DNA from: Paenibacillus_V sp046244365 | GTDB lineage: Bacteria > Bacillota > Bacilli > Paenibacillales > NBRC-103111 | Direction of reading: 5' to 3' | DNA: 64,000 nt | Assembly (NCBI RefSeq): GCF_046244365.1 | Contig: NZ_CP176395.1 | Span: 62,001-126,000, forward strand | Shown here: in pieces, positions 1 to 7,961 of the stretch | Layout: each line of letters starts with the position of its first letter | How positions within the stretch are numbered: position 1 is the stretch's first letter | The notes under the pieces: generated by a model | Database searches by the model: none | Seen by the model: only the letters and a program-made list of their open reading frames with translations | Told to the model about the DNA's origin: nothing | Position numbers and translations under genes: made by a program

Positions 1-15
1 TTGATATTTGATGAA

Positions 16-44
16 TTGACATTGCCACCATGCTCCGATACAAT
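16..44 (+). promoter_or_regulatory. sigma-A promoter of the atp operon
   Basis: TTGACA at 16-21 and TACAAT at 39-44 are separated by 17 bp, a near-consensus vegetative promoter. Transcription should begin near position 51. An ATG at 47 therefore lies at or before the transcript start, which favours the ATG at 71 as the first start codon of the operon. Confidence 0.8.
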
Positions 45-70
45 AAATGAGGATTGTTAGGGGTTGTGCC

Positions 71-304
71 ATGAAGAAATCGGATTCTTCCAACCAGAGT
101 CCATGGCGGGCTGCCGGATTACTAGGAGCGATTGGTCTGGATGTTGCGGCCTGTACGGTACTCGGGTATTTCGGCGGACGTTATGCGGAAAGCATTTTCG
201 GCGGAGGAAAGGGATGGGTAATCGGGGGCGTGCTGGTCGGCTTTTTCGTCGGCATCGCAACGGTCGTTCTAATCATAAGGAAATTTATGGAGGACGACAA
301 ATGA
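71..304 (+). CDS. atpZ: AtpZ/AtpI-family small membrane protein of the ATP synthase operon
   Basis: A 77-residue protein with two hydrophobic segments (roughly residues 14-37 and 46-68) separated by a short glycine-rich loop, the layout of the AtpZ family found at the head of Firmicutes atp operons. AtpZ and AtpI are thought to help Fo assembly and Mg2+ supply; that is family knowledge. I chose the ATG at 71 because AGGGG lies about 8 bases before it and the in-frame ATG at 47 falls at the predicted transcript start. Its stop overlaps the next ATG by four bases (ATGA), so it is translationally coupled to atpI. Confidence 0.75.
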   Translation: MKKSDSSNQSPWRAAGLLGAIGLDVAACTVLGYFGGRYAESIFGGGKGWVIGGVLVGFFVGIATVVLIIRKFMEDDK

Positions 305-675
305 TTGACTTATCGACCCATCTTCGGACTTTGCTGCGCGCAACTCTTTTTCTTATGGCTGCAGGACTTGTTGGTTGGGCGTTGGTCCCATGGATTCGCC
401 CTTATGCGGCGGGAGTCATGCTGGGAGCGGTCGGCAGTCTCGTGAATGCGCATCTGCTGCGTTACAAGATTGAAATGCTTGGGCAGCAGCTTGTCGAGAA
501 AACGCAGAAACGAGTCGGTCTAGGGTTTGTGGCGCGTCTTAGCGTGTCGCTGATTGCCGTTATGGTGGCGATCAAGCAGCCCGGAGTCGATTTGCCGTCG
601 ACGATCGTTGGTTTATTTTTTGCCCAAATGGTTACACTCCTTTTAGGCATTGTAACCATTTTTAAACGTAAGTAG
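301..675 (+). CDS. atpI: ATP synthase subunit I (AtpI)
   Basis: A 124-residue hydrophobic protein with about four membrane segments, second in the atp operon just before atpB, the usual place of atpI. AtpI is a non-stoichiometric assembly factor thought to assist c-ring formation. The reading frame is open further upstream (from 64), but that part overlaps the preceding gene out of frame and is not coding. The ATG at 301 overlaps the upstream stop, giving a coupled start. It has low sequence conservation as is normal for this family, so the assignment rests on position and topology. Confidence 0.75.
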   Translation: MIDLSTHLRTLLRATLFLMAAGLVGWALVPWIRPYAAGVMLGAVGSLVNAHLLRYKIEMLGQQLVEKTQKRVGLGFVARLSVSLIAVMVAIKQPGVDLPSTIVGLFFAQMVTLLLGIVTIFKRK

Positions 676-711
676 CAATGCAACCCATTGGAAAGGGGTG
701 AAAATGGACTA

Positions 712-1497
712 ATGCATGAATTTCCTTTATGGCAAATCGGCGGATTGAACATCGACGTTTCTACTTTTTTGGCGATTATCGTGTCCTGTGTCGTCGTGTT
801 CGTGCTGGCTCGCGTTGCAGTAAGCAACCTGTCAGTCGAAAACCCTTCCAAGATTCAAAACTTCATGGAGTGGGTCGTAGAGTTCGTACACAACCTGATA
901 GCCAGCACCATGCCGCTTAACAAGGTAAAAACTTACCTCTCTCTCGGTATGACGCTGATTCTCTTTATCTTCGTTTCCAACTTGCTTGGCCTGCCTTTCG
1001 GTATCGTGACCGAGCATACGGAAGAAGTGAAGCTATTCGGACATACGTTAATCTCGCAAGAGATGATTCAAAAAGGGATCGACAAGGGCCATCACGGGGC
1101 GGAAGTGGCATGGTGGAAATCGCCAACCGCTGACGTATCGGTAACGTTCGGTCTTGCTGCGATCGTGTTCTTCTTGACGCATTTCCTTGGGTTGACGCGC
1201 AATACCAAGCACTATCTGAAACACTATTTCGAGCCGTTCCCTTTCTTTTTCCCATTGAACGTGCTTAAAGAGCTTTCGAAGCCGCTGACGCTCAGCCTTC
1301 GTTTGTTCGCTAACATTTTTGCGGGTGAAGTACTGATCTCGACCATTCTTATGGCCGGCGTCTGGGGAACTCCGCTACTTGCCGCTTGGCAAGGTTTCAG
1401 TCTTTTCGTAGGCGGCGTACAGGCGTTCCTGTTTACGATTTTGACCATGGTGTACATTGGCTCGGCAGCTATCCACAATGAAGAAGATCATCATTAA
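712..1497 (+). CDS. atpB: F1Fo ATP synthase subunit a
   Basis: A 261-residue membrane protein of the Fo sector that forms the proton half-channels against the c-ring. The conserved segment SLRLFANIFAGEVL near the C-terminal third contains the essential arginine that faces the c-subunit carboxylate. Five to six hydrophobic segments fit the family. The frame is open from a TTG at 688, but the ATG at 712 matches the family N-terminus. GGAAAGGGGTG at 690-700 is the likely ribosome site, with slightly long spacing. An ATG at 704 in another frame would give only Met-Asp-stop. Confidence 0.95.
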   Translation: MHEFPLWQIGGLNIDVSTFLAIIVSCVVVFVLARVAVSNLSVENPSKIQNFMEWVVEFVHNLIASTMPLNKVKTYLSLGMTLILFIFVSNLLGLPFGIVTEHTEEVKLFGHTLISQEMIQKGIDKGHHGAEVAWWKSPTADVSVTFGLAAIVFFLTHFLGLTRNTKHYLKHYFEPFPFFFPLNVLKELSKPLTLSLRLFANIFAGEVLISTILMAGVWGTPLLAAWQGFSLFVGGVQAFLFTILTMVYIGSAAIHNEEDHH

Positions 1498-1584
1498 GAA
1501 GTTGTCGCGCTCATTTATGAGGCAAAGCCTCTCGGGTAAAACCCGTATATCTTAGATTCACCACTATGAGGAGGATGTTTACAA
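1498..1584 (+). other. atpB-atpE spacer with two tandem triloop hairpins
   Basis: Two adjacent perfect 5-bp hairpins with AAA loops lie at 1519-1531 (GAGGC/GCCTC) and 1533-1545 (CGGGT/ACCCG), about 40 bases before the atpE start. There is no T-run, so these are not terminators. They may affect mRNA processing or stability ahead of atpE, whose product is needed in many copies. Confidence 0.5.
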
Positions 1585-1800
1585 ATGGAATTATTGGCAG
1601 CAGCAATCGCTATCGGTTTGGGTGCACTTGGCGCAGGTATTGGTAACGGTATGATCGTAAGCAAAACGGTAGAAGGTATCTCCCGTCAGCCTGAGCTCCG
1701 CGGTACGCTTCAAACGACAATGTTTATCGGTGTTGGTATCGTCGAGGTTGTTCCTATCATCGGCGTCGTTCTTGCATTCCTGATGTTCTTCAAAGCGTAA
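1585..1800 (+). CDS. atpE: F1Fo ATP synthase subunit c
   Basis: A 71-residue hairpin of two transmembrane helices forming the rotating ring. The first helix carries a glycine-rich face (GLGALGAGIGNG), the polar loop contains SRQPE, and the ion-binding carboxylate is Glu54 in GIVEVVP. The residue after Glu54 is Val rather than Ser or Thr, which argues for proton and not sodium coupling. A strong ribosome site (GAGGAGGATG) precedes the ATG. Confidence 0.97.
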   Translation: MELLAAAIAIGLGALGAGIGNGMIVSKTVEGISRQPELRGTLQTTMFIGVGIVEVVPIIGVVLAFLMFFKA

Positions 1801-1995
1801 ATCACATGCCCGTGTATTGGCGGGGAAGGCCTAAGCCATCCGCGCCTTCGTTTTGCCCAAGATTGAGCGGCGGTTACAACAGCAGGATAGGATAGCAACA
1901 GTGCGCCGATCTTGGGTCTTTTAAAGCGAAAGGGTGCTTGTGTACGACAAGCGTCGTTGATGATTTTTCGTAGGAATTGGAAGGGAGTGACAGGA
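1801..1995 (+). other. atpE-atpF spacer with long-range inverted repeat
   Basis: The 195-bp spacer holds CCCAAGAT at 1856-1863 and its complement ATCTTGGG at 1909-1916, followed by TCTTTT, which could act as a leaky terminator. A smaller hairpin (GAAGGC 1825-1830, GCCTTC 1844-1849, then GTTTT) lies before it. Such partial terminators could raise atpE transcript relative to downstream genes. No convincing gene is present. Confidence 0.4.
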
Positions 1996-2481
1996 ATGTC
2001 TTGGCATTGGGAGTCGTTTGCATTTGCGATTTTGGCCTTTGCGATATTGTACTGGCTGCTGAACAGATACGCATTCGGACCGCTCTTCGGCATGATGGAG
2101 AAGCGCCGCGAAATGATCGCTCAGCAAATGAAATCGGCCAGCGATAACCGCGATCAAGCGGATAAATTGTTGGCGGAACAGAAACAAGTCATCGAAGAAG
2201 CCCGTAAAGAGGCTTACGCGATTATCGAACAGTCCCGCAGCATGAGCAGCAAGCAAGCGGACGAATTGATTCAACAAGCGAAAGCGGAATCCAACCGCAT
2301 TAAAGAAGATGCGCTCAAGGATATCGAGAGCGAGAAGAATAAGGCAGTTGCAGCATTGCGCGGTCAAGTAAGCGCGATGGCGGTTATGGTGGCTTCGAAG
2401 ATCATCGAGAAGCAAGTTGACGAGAAGTCGCAAGAAGAGCTCATTGACAAATACCTCAATGAGGTAGGAGGCAAGCTATGA
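1996..2481 (+). CDS. atpF: F1Fo ATP synthase subunit b
   Basis: A 161-residue peripheral-stalk subunit: one N-terminal membrane helix (about residues 7-27), then a long charged helix rich in Glu, Lys, Gln and Ala that forms the b2 coiled coil and binds delta. I take the ATG at 1996, preceded by AAGGGAGTGACAGG, because it starts directly before the membrane helix. The frame is open from 1912, but the extra 28 residues do not fit the family. The last four bases overlap atpH (ATGA). Confidence 0.95.
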   Translation: MSWHWESFAFAILAFAILYWLLNRYAFGPLFGMMEKRREMIAQQMKSASDNRDQADKLLAEQKQVIEEARKEAYAIIEQSRSMSSKQADELIQQAKAESNRIKEDALKDIESEKNKAVAALRGQVSAMAVMVASKIIEKQVDEKSQEELIDKYLNEVGGKL

Positions 2482-3023
2482 GCAGCGGTTCGATCGTAGC
2501 AAAAAGGTATGCGCGTGCGCTGTTTGAAGTGGCGCGCGAGCAGAACCAGATTGCACAGGTAGAGGAAGAGCTGCGCTCGGTGCTCGCGGTCATTCGGGAC
2601 AATCCCGATTTTGGCAAGCTGCTGCAGCATCCGAATATCGCATCCGCAGCAAAAATCGACATGGTCAAAGAAATATTCGGCGGCCAATTGTCGGATACCG
2701 TTTTTAACACGCTATGCCTGTTGTTGGAAAGACGCCGCGAGGATTCGCTTTCCTTCGTGCTTGACGCCTATATCGCGATCGCGAATGAGACGCTTGGTCA
2801 GGCGAATGCCGTTGTGACCTCGCCTTACGCGCTGTCCGACAAGGAAAAAGAAGAAATTACAGCACAATTCGGTAAGCTGGTCGGCAAGAAGATCCGGATT
2901 GAAAATGTTATAGACGCAAGCCTGATCGGCGGCGTACAAGTGCAAATCGGGGATCGTTTATACGATGGAAGCTTGTCCGGTAAGCTGACGAGGCTGCAAA
3001 ACTCGTTCTCAAAAGCACAATAG
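2478..3023 (+). CDS. atpH: F1Fo ATP synthase subunit delta
   Basis: A 181-residue soluble subunit linking the top of F1 to the b stalk. The N-terminus (VAKRYARALFEVA) and the C-terminal IGGVQVQIGDRLYDGS segment are diagnostic of the delta/OSCP family. The start overlaps the atpF stop by four bases, implying translational coupling. Length is typical. Confidence 0.95.
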   Translation: MSSGSIVAKRYARALFEVAREQNQIAQVEEELRSVLAVIRDNPDFGKLLQHPNIASAAKIDMVKEIFGGQLSDTVFNTLCLLLERRREDSLSFVLDAYIAIANETLGQANAVVTSPYALSDKEKEEITAQFGKLVGKKIRIENVIDASLIGGVQVQIGDRLYDGSLSGKLTRLQNSFSKAQ

Positions 3024-3039
3024 TTAGGGGTGAGGTTCG

Positions 3040-4554
3040 TTGAGTATCAGACCTGAAGAAATCAGCACGCTGATTAAGAAGCAAATCGAAAATTATAAAT
3101 CCGAAATTCAAGTCGTTGAAGTCGGAACGGTTATTCAGGTAGGTGACGGTATTGCCCGTGCACACGGTCTTGATAGTGTTATGGCCGGTGAGCTGCTCGA
3201 GTTCTCGAACGGCGTTGTGGGTATGGCCTTGAACCTCGAGGAAAGCAATGTCGGTATCGTTATTTTGGGACCTTTCAAAGATATCCGCGAAGGCGACCAA
3301 GTGAAACGTACCGGCCGTATCATGGAAGTTCCAGTAGGCGAAGAATTGCTCGGCCGCGTCGTTAACTCGCTCGGTCAGCCGGTTGACGGCAAAGGTCCGA
3401 TCAACACGACGCAATTCCGTCCGATCGAATCTCCGGCACCAGGCGTAATGGCGCGTAAATCCGTTCATGAGCCGATGCAAACGGGTATCAAAGCGATCGA
3501 CTCCATGGTTCCGATCGGCCGCGGTCAACGTGAGCTTATCATCGGCGACCGTCAAACCGGTAAAACGACGATTGCGATCGATACGATCATCAACCAAAAA
3601 GGCTCCGGCATGAAATGTATTTATGTCGCGATCGGCCAAAAGCAATCCACGGTAGCGAACGTCGTCGAAACCCTGCGCCGCAACGGCGCGATGGATTACA
3701 CAATCGTCGTTACGGCAAGCGCTTCGGAACCGGCTCCGCTCTTGTTCTTGGCGCCGTACGCAGGATGCGCAATGGGCGAGTACTTCATGTACAAAGGCGA
3801 GCACGTGCTCGTTATTTATGACGACTTGACCAAGCAAGCTGCCGCATACCGTGAGCTTTCGTTGCTCTTGAGACGTCCACCGGGCCGGGAAGCTTACCCT
3901 GGTGACGTATTCTATCTTCACTCCCGTTTGCTTGAGCGCGCCGCTAAGCTGAACGATGAGCTGGGCGCAGGTTCCCTGACGGCATTGCCGTTCATCGAGA
4001 CGCAAGCGTCCGACGTTTCTGCCTATATCCCTACGAACGTGATTTCGATCACGGACGGTCAAATCTTCCTCGAGTCCGACCTGTTCTACTCCGGCCAACG
4101 TCCGGCGATCAACGTCGGTATCTCGGTATCCCGTGTCGGTAGCTCCGCACAGATCAAAGCGATCAAAAAGGTTGCCGGTACGCTGAAGCTCGAGCTTCAA
4201 CAATACCGCGAGCTGGCTGCGTTCGCGCAGTTCGGTTCCGACCTCGACAAATCGACTCAATCGATCTTGAACCGCGGCGCTCGTACGATGGAAGTGCTGA
4301 AGCAAGGCGTTAACGAGCCTTTGCCGGTTGAGAAGCAAGTCGTTGCTCTCTTCACGGTCATGAAAGGTCACTTGGATGAAACGTCGGTTCAAGACGTTAT
4401 CCGTTTCGAAAGAGAGCTTCTGGCGTTCCTTGATTCGAGCCACCCGGAAATTCTCGCTTCGATCCGCGATACGAAGGATCTGGTTGCCGACAACGAGAAA
4501 GCGCTCGTTGAAGCGATCAATAAATTCAAAAGAAGCTTTGCGCCATCTGCTTAA
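3040..4554 (+). CDS. atpA: F1Fo ATP synthase subunit alpha
   Basis: A 504-residue non-catalytic nucleotide-binding F1 subunit. The Walker A motif GDRQTGKT is at residues 169-176, and the family signature PAINVGISVSRVG is near residue 360. The start is TTG at 3040, preceded by AGGGGTGAGG with good spacing; the product then begins SIRPEEIS, matching family N-termini. It is followed by a 235-bp structured spacer rather than the usual short gap before atpG. Confidence 0.97.
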   Translation: MSIRPEEISTLIKKQIENYKSEIQVVEVGTVIQVGDGIARAHGLDSVMAGELLEFSNGVVGMALNLEESNVGIVILGPFKDIREGDQVKRTGRIMEVPVGEELLGRVVNSLGQPVDGKGPINTTQFRPIESPAPGVMARKSVHEPMQTGIKAIDSMVPIGRGQRELIIGDRQTGKTTIAIDTIINQKGSGMKCIYVAIGQKQSTVANVVETLRRNGAMDYTIVVTASASEPAPLLFLAPYAGCAMGEYFMYKGEHVLVIYDDLTKQAAAYRELSLLLRRPPGREAYPGDVFYLHSRLLERAAKLNDELGAGSLTALPFIETQASDVSAYIPTNVISITDGQIFLESDLFYSGQRPAINVGISVSRVGSSAQIKAIKKVAGTLKLELQQYRELAAFAQFGSDLDKSTQSILNRGARTMEVLKQGVNEPLPVEKQVVALFTVMKGHLDETSVQDVIRFERELLAFLDSSHPEILASIRDTKDLVADNEKALVEAINKFKRSFAPSA

Positions 4555-4789
4555 TCGTCATGATTGGCACGACGACCTGACGCTCCTAACCAAGCTGGCT
4601 TTCCGTGAGGAAAGCTTAGCTTGTGCCTAAGGGCTAACGGATCTGACTGCAGCGAGATGCGCAATACGAATAAGCTCCGTATCTTTGGAAGAAACGGAGC
4701 ACATCTTTCTAATGAAGCTTTCCCCGTGGAAAGTTTAGCAGATGCTCTGCGAAGTAACTTGCTGACGCAAGTTTTAAGGTGGTGAAAGC
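4555..4789 (+). repeat. hairpin-repeat module between atpA and atpG
   Basis: This gene-free spacer holds four short hairpins: 4598-4615 (GCTTTCC/GGAAAGC, loop GTGA), 4674-4700 (GCTCCGT/ACGGAGC), 4716-4735 (AGCTTTCC/GGAAAGTT with wobble pairs) and 4757-4772 (ACTTGC/GCAAGT, loop TGAC). The last ends a few bases before the atpG ribosome site AAGGTGGTG. The first and last resemble the hairpins before atpD and nuoL. None has a terminator T-run. Confidence 0.7.
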
Positions 4790-5647
4790 ATGGCAAAAGG
4801 GATGCGCGAAATTAAGCGCCAAATCAAGAGTAAACAAAATATGCGTCAAATCACGAAAGCGATGGAAATGGTTGCGGCCTCCAAGCTGAAGAAAGCGCAA
4901 AACGGCGCTGAAGCGGCACGTCCGTACGCGGACAAGATAAAGGAAGTAATCGGAAGCATCGCTGCAGGTACGAAAGGCATCAAGCATCCGATGCTGCAAT
5001 CGCGCGAGGTCAAGAAGACCGGATACCTGGTCATCACGTCGGACCGCGGTCTCGCAGGCGGATTCAATGCCAACGTTCTGCGTAAAGTGATTAACACGAT
5101 TCGCGAACGGCATAAGTCGAACGATGAATTCGCTATTTTCGTTGTTGGCCGTAAAGGCAGAGATTTCTTCAAAAGACGCAATATCTCTATCCACCAAGAA
5201 GTAACCGGACTTCCGGACGCTCCTTCGTTTGCTGACATCAAATCCGTAGCGGCTGCAGCCGTAAAAGGTTTTGAAGCGGGCGAATACGATGAGTTGTACT
5301 TGGTATACAACCAGTTCATCAATGCGATTTCGCAAACGCCGGTTGAGAAGAGATTGCTTCCTCTTGATGATATGAAGTCGAGCGGACCGACTACGGATTA
5401 CGAGTATGAACCGTCTCCGGAGGCTGTGCTTGAGGTGCTGTTGCCGAAATATGCCGAAACGCTTGTTTACAGCGCAGTATTGGAAAGTAAAGCTAGCGAA
5501 TTCGGCGCACGGATGACTGCAATGGGCAGTGCGACGAAAAATGCGACGAAGATGATCAACGGACTCACGCTCCAATACAACCGTGCACGTCAAGCGGCCA
5601 TTACCCAGGAAATTTCCGAGATTGTCGCCGGCGCCAACGCCCTGTAA
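4790..5647 (+). CDS. atpG: F1Fo ATP synthase subunit gamma
   Basis: A 285-residue central rotor shaft. The N-terminal helix (IKSKQNMRQITKAMEMVAASK) and C-terminal helix (YNRARQAAITQEISEIVAGA) form the coiled coil inside the alpha3beta3 head, and SDRGLAGGFN is a conserved family segment. The ATG at 4790 follows AAGGTGGTGAAAGC. It is flanked on both sides by hairpin-repeat spacers, unlike the tightly packed genes upstream of atpA. Confidence 0.97.
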   Translation: MAKGMREIKRQIKSKQNMRQITKAMEMVAASKLKKAQNGAEAARPYADKIKEVIGSIAAGTKGIKHPMLQSREVKKTGYLVITSDRGLAGGFNANVLRKVINTIRERHKSNDEFAIFVVGRKGRDFFKRRNISIHQEVTGLPDAPSFADIKSVAAAAVKGFEAGEYDELYLVYNQFINAISQTPVEKRLLPLDDMKSSGPTTDYEYEPSPEAVLEVLLPKYAETLVYSAVLESKASEFGARMTAMGSATKNATKMINGLTLQYNRARQAAITQEISEIVAGANAL

Positions 5648-5680
5648 GGGAACGGTTGTTTGAACGATAGAACGAGCAAG

Positions 5681-5788
5681 TATGCTTTCGATGCCGTTTT
5701 GCTTACGCAAAACAGCTTATGCTTTCGAAGTCGGTTTGCTGAAGCAAACCGAGCTTATGCTTTCGATGCCGTTTTGCTTACGCAAAAC
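5681..5788 (+). repeat. three 37-38 bp hairpin repeats before atpD
   Basis: Three tandem units begin at 5681, 5718 and 5756, each starting TATGCTTTCGA and containing a hairpin with a tetraloop: 5696-5713 and 5771-5788 (GTTTTGC/GCAAAAC, loop TTAC), and 5733-5750 (GGTTTGC/GCAAACC, loop TGAA). The middle unit differs at several bases, yet its stem changes are compensatory, which suggests the fold matters. The last stem ends three bases before the atpD ribosome site TAGGAGGG. The region is open in the atpD frame, but I regard this as fortuitous. Confidence 0.85.
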
Positions 5789-5804
5789 GTTAGGAGGGAA
5801 AACA

Positions 5805-7211
5805 ATGAGTAAAGGACGCGTAGTTCAGGTCCTGGGTCCGGTTGTCGACATCGAGTTCGAACGCGGACAACTGCCTGAAATCCTGAATGCGATCAAAATT
5901 CAGCAAAAAGCCCAATCGGCGAACGAACAAGACATCAACCTTACGGTTGAAGCTGCCGTTCACCTTGGGGACAACATGGTACGCTGCGTTGCGATGTCCT
6001 CCACAGACGGACTCGTACGTGGTGTTGAAGCCACTGACACGGGCGCTCCGATCAGCGTACCGGTAGGACCGGTTACACTGGGCCGCGTATTTAACGTACT
6101 TGGCGATCCGATCGACAACAATGGTGATGTTGATCGTACCATCGCGCATCCGATTCACCGCGAAGCGCCGAAATTCGACGAATTGACGACGCAAGCGGAA
6201 ATGCTAGAAACGGGTATCAAAGTTATCGACCTTCTGGCTCCTTACATGAAGGGCGGTAAAATCGGTCTCTTCGGCGGTGCGGGCGTAGGTAAAACCGTAA
6301 CGATGCAAGAGCTGATCCACAACATCGCTTCCGAGCACGGCGGTATTTCCGTATTTGCCGGCGTAGGCGAAAGAACGCGTGAAGGAAATGACCTTTATCA
6401 CGAGATGAAGGATTCCGGCGTTATTTCGAAAACGGCGATGGTATTCGGACAAATGAACGAACCGCCAGGCGCGCGTCTTCGCGTTGCATTGTCCGGTTTG
6501 ACGATGGCTGAATATTTCCGTGACGTAGAAGGCCGCGACGTTCTTCTGTTCGTCGACAACATTTTCCGCTTTACTCAAGCGGGTTCCGAAGTTTCCGCGT
6601 TGCTCGGCCGGATGCCTTCCGCGGTTGGTTACCAACCGACGCTGGCAACCGAAATGGGCCAACTGCAAGAGCGGATTACGACGACCAAAACAGGCTCCGT
6701 AACGTCGATCCAAGCGATCTACGTTCCTGCGGATGACTATACGGATCCGGCTCCGGCAACGGCGTTCGCCCACTTGGACGCAACGACGAACCTTGAGCGC
6801 GGTATCGCGGCAAAAGGGATTTTCCCAGCCGTTGACCCGCTTGCTTCCAGCTCGCGTATCCTGACGCCGCAAGTCGTTGGCGCAGAGCACTACGAAGTAG
6901 CGCAAGGCGTCAAACGGATTCTGCAGCGTTACAAAGAACTGCAAGATATTATCGCGATCCTCGGTATGGACGAGCTCAGCGATGAAGATAAAGTGACTGT
7001 CGGACGTGCACGTCGCGTCGAGCGTTTCTTGTCGCAGCCGCTTCACGTTGCCGAAGCGTTTACCGGTACTCCTGGTATCTACGTTCCGGTTAAAGAAACG
7101 GTTCGCAGCTTCAAAGAACTGCTCGAAGGTAAATTCGATGATCTTCCGGAAGCGGCATTCTTCAACGTCGGTACGATTGAAAATGCAGTCGAGAAGGCTC
7201 AAAAGCTGTAA
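5805..7211 (+). CDS. atpD: F1Fo ATP synthase subunit beta
   Basis: A 468-residue catalytic F1 subunit. Walker A GGAGVGKT is at residues 157-164, GVGERTREG contains the catalytic glutamate, and GMDELSDED near residue 385 is the DELSEED-type lever loop. I chose the ATG at 5805 after TAGGAGGGAAAACA. The frame is open to 5682, but that part simply translates the hairpin repeats and the family starts at MSKGRV. Confidence 0.98.
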   Translation: MSKGRVVQVLGPVVDIEFERGQLPEILNAIKIQQKAQSANEQDINLTVEAAVHLGDNMVRCVAMSSTDGLVRGVEATDTGAPISVPVGPVTLGRVFNVLGDPIDNNGDVDRTIAHPIHREAPKFDELTTQAEMLETGIKVIDLLAPYMKGGKIGLFGGAGVGKTVTMQELIHNIASEHGGISVFAGVGERTREGNDLYHEMKDSGVISKTAMVFGQMNEPPGARLRVALSGLTMAEYFRDVEGRDVLLFVDNIFRFTQAGSEVSALLGRMPSAVGYQPTLATEMGQLQERITTTKTGSVTSIQAIYVPADDYTDPAPATAFAHLDATTNLERGIAAKGIFPAVDPLASSSRILTPQVVGAEHYEVAQGVKRILQRYKELQDIIAILGMDELSDEDKVTVGRARRVERFLSQPLHVAEAFTGTPGIYVPVKETVRSFKELLEGKFDDLPEAAFFNVGTIENAVEKAQKL

Positions 7212-7223
7212 GTTTTGACGAAA

Positions 7224-7281
7224 AAGAGCTATCTGCCCAAACCCTTGCCCAGAATGGGAGGGTTTGACGGCAAAAGCTCTT
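7224..7281 (+). other. structured spacer between atpD and atpC
   Basis: Nested inverted repeats fill the spacer: AAGAGCT 7224-7230 with AGCTCTT 7275-7281, AAACCC 7239-7244 with GGGTTT 7260-7265, and CCCA 7248-7251 with TGGG 7255-7258. The right outer arm directly abuts the atpC ribosome site GGGAGGG. There is no T-run. The fold could tune atpC translation or mark an mRNA processing point. Confidence 0.55.
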
Positions 7282-7294
7282 GGGAGGGTTCAGA

Positions 7295-7696
7295 GTGAGC
7301 AATTTTTTACTGGAAATTGTCACTCCCGAGCGCAAAGTATACGCGGATCATGCGAATATGATTATCGTGAAGGGAGTTGCCGGGGAACTCGGCATTTTGC
7401 CGAACCACATCCCTCTCGTTACTCCGCTGAAAGTGGCGCCGATTACCATTAAGAAAGACGGTAAAAACGAGCTTATTGCCGTAAACGGCGGCTTTATGGA
7501 AGTCCGTAAGGACAAAGTCGTCATTCTCGCGGAAAGCGCTGAGCTTCCGGGGGATATCGACGTGGAGCGTGCGAAGGCGGCAAAAGAACGCGCTGAAAAA
7601 CGTCTTGATTCCAAGCAGGATGAGGTCGACTTCCGCCGTGCGGAGCTCGCCCTGCAGCGTGCTTTAAACCGGATTGATGTGGCTGGCAGGAAATAA
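7295..7696 (+). CDS. atpC: F1Fo ATP synthase subunit epsilon
   Basis: A 133-residue subunit with an N-terminal beta sandwich (FLLEIVTPERKVY; LGILPNHIPLVTPLKVAP) and a C-terminal two-helix hairpin rich in Ala, Glu, Arg and Lys, which can inhibit ATP hydrolysis. The start is GTG at 7295, seven bases after GGGAGGG; an in-frame TTG at 7280 would overlap the ribosome site. It is the last gene of the atp operon. Confidence 0.95.
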   Translation: MSNFLLEIVTPERKVYADHANMIIVKGVAGELGILPNHIPLVTPLKVAPITIKKDGKNELIAVNGGFMEVRKDKVVILAESAELPGDIDVERAKAAKERAEKRLDSKQDEVDFRRAELALQRALNRIDVAGRK

Positions 7697-7709
7697 TATA
7701 AGGCATCGA

Positions 7710-7741
7710 GATGCAGGGGAGCGATCCTCTGCGTCTTTTTT
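7710..7741 (+). terminator. intrinsic terminator of the atp operon
   Basis: An 11-bp stem (GATGCAGGGGA / TCCTCTGCGTC with wobble pairs) with loop GCGA is followed by six T. Confidence 0.85.
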
Positions 7742-7891
7742 CATTTGGAATACATATTATAGAAGGATAGGGCGCCGATGTAAAAATTGTAAACGGGCGA
7801 TTTTTGCTGAAACTGGAAATGATTTAACGGCCAATGAATGAAAAATGCCGTGTTTACGCATCATGATAAGGGTTAAACAGGAAAAATCAGT

Positions 7892-7920
7892 TAGACACTA
7901 CTGATCGCTTTTGTTATAAT
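7892..7920 (+). promoter_or_regulatory. sigma-A promoter of the nuo operon
   Basis: TAGACA at 7892-7897 and a consensus TATAAT at 7915-7920 are 17 bp apart, about 40 bp before the nuoA start. It lies after the atp terminator, so nuo is an independent transcription unit. Confidence 0.75.
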
Positions 7921-7961
7921 TGGGACGGAATTTAATCCAATCTACGGAGGGATCCGGCAGC

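Noticed and set aside
2908..4443. A 511-residue minus-strand frame opposite atpA
   Set aside because: Composition is arginine-rich and biased as expected for the antisense of a conserved gene; no ribosome site or family likeness.
5682..5804. N-terminal extension of atpD
   Set aside because: It is a translation of hairpin repeats (MLSMPFCLRKT appears twice, once per repeat unit); the true start has a strong ribosome site at 5791-5797.
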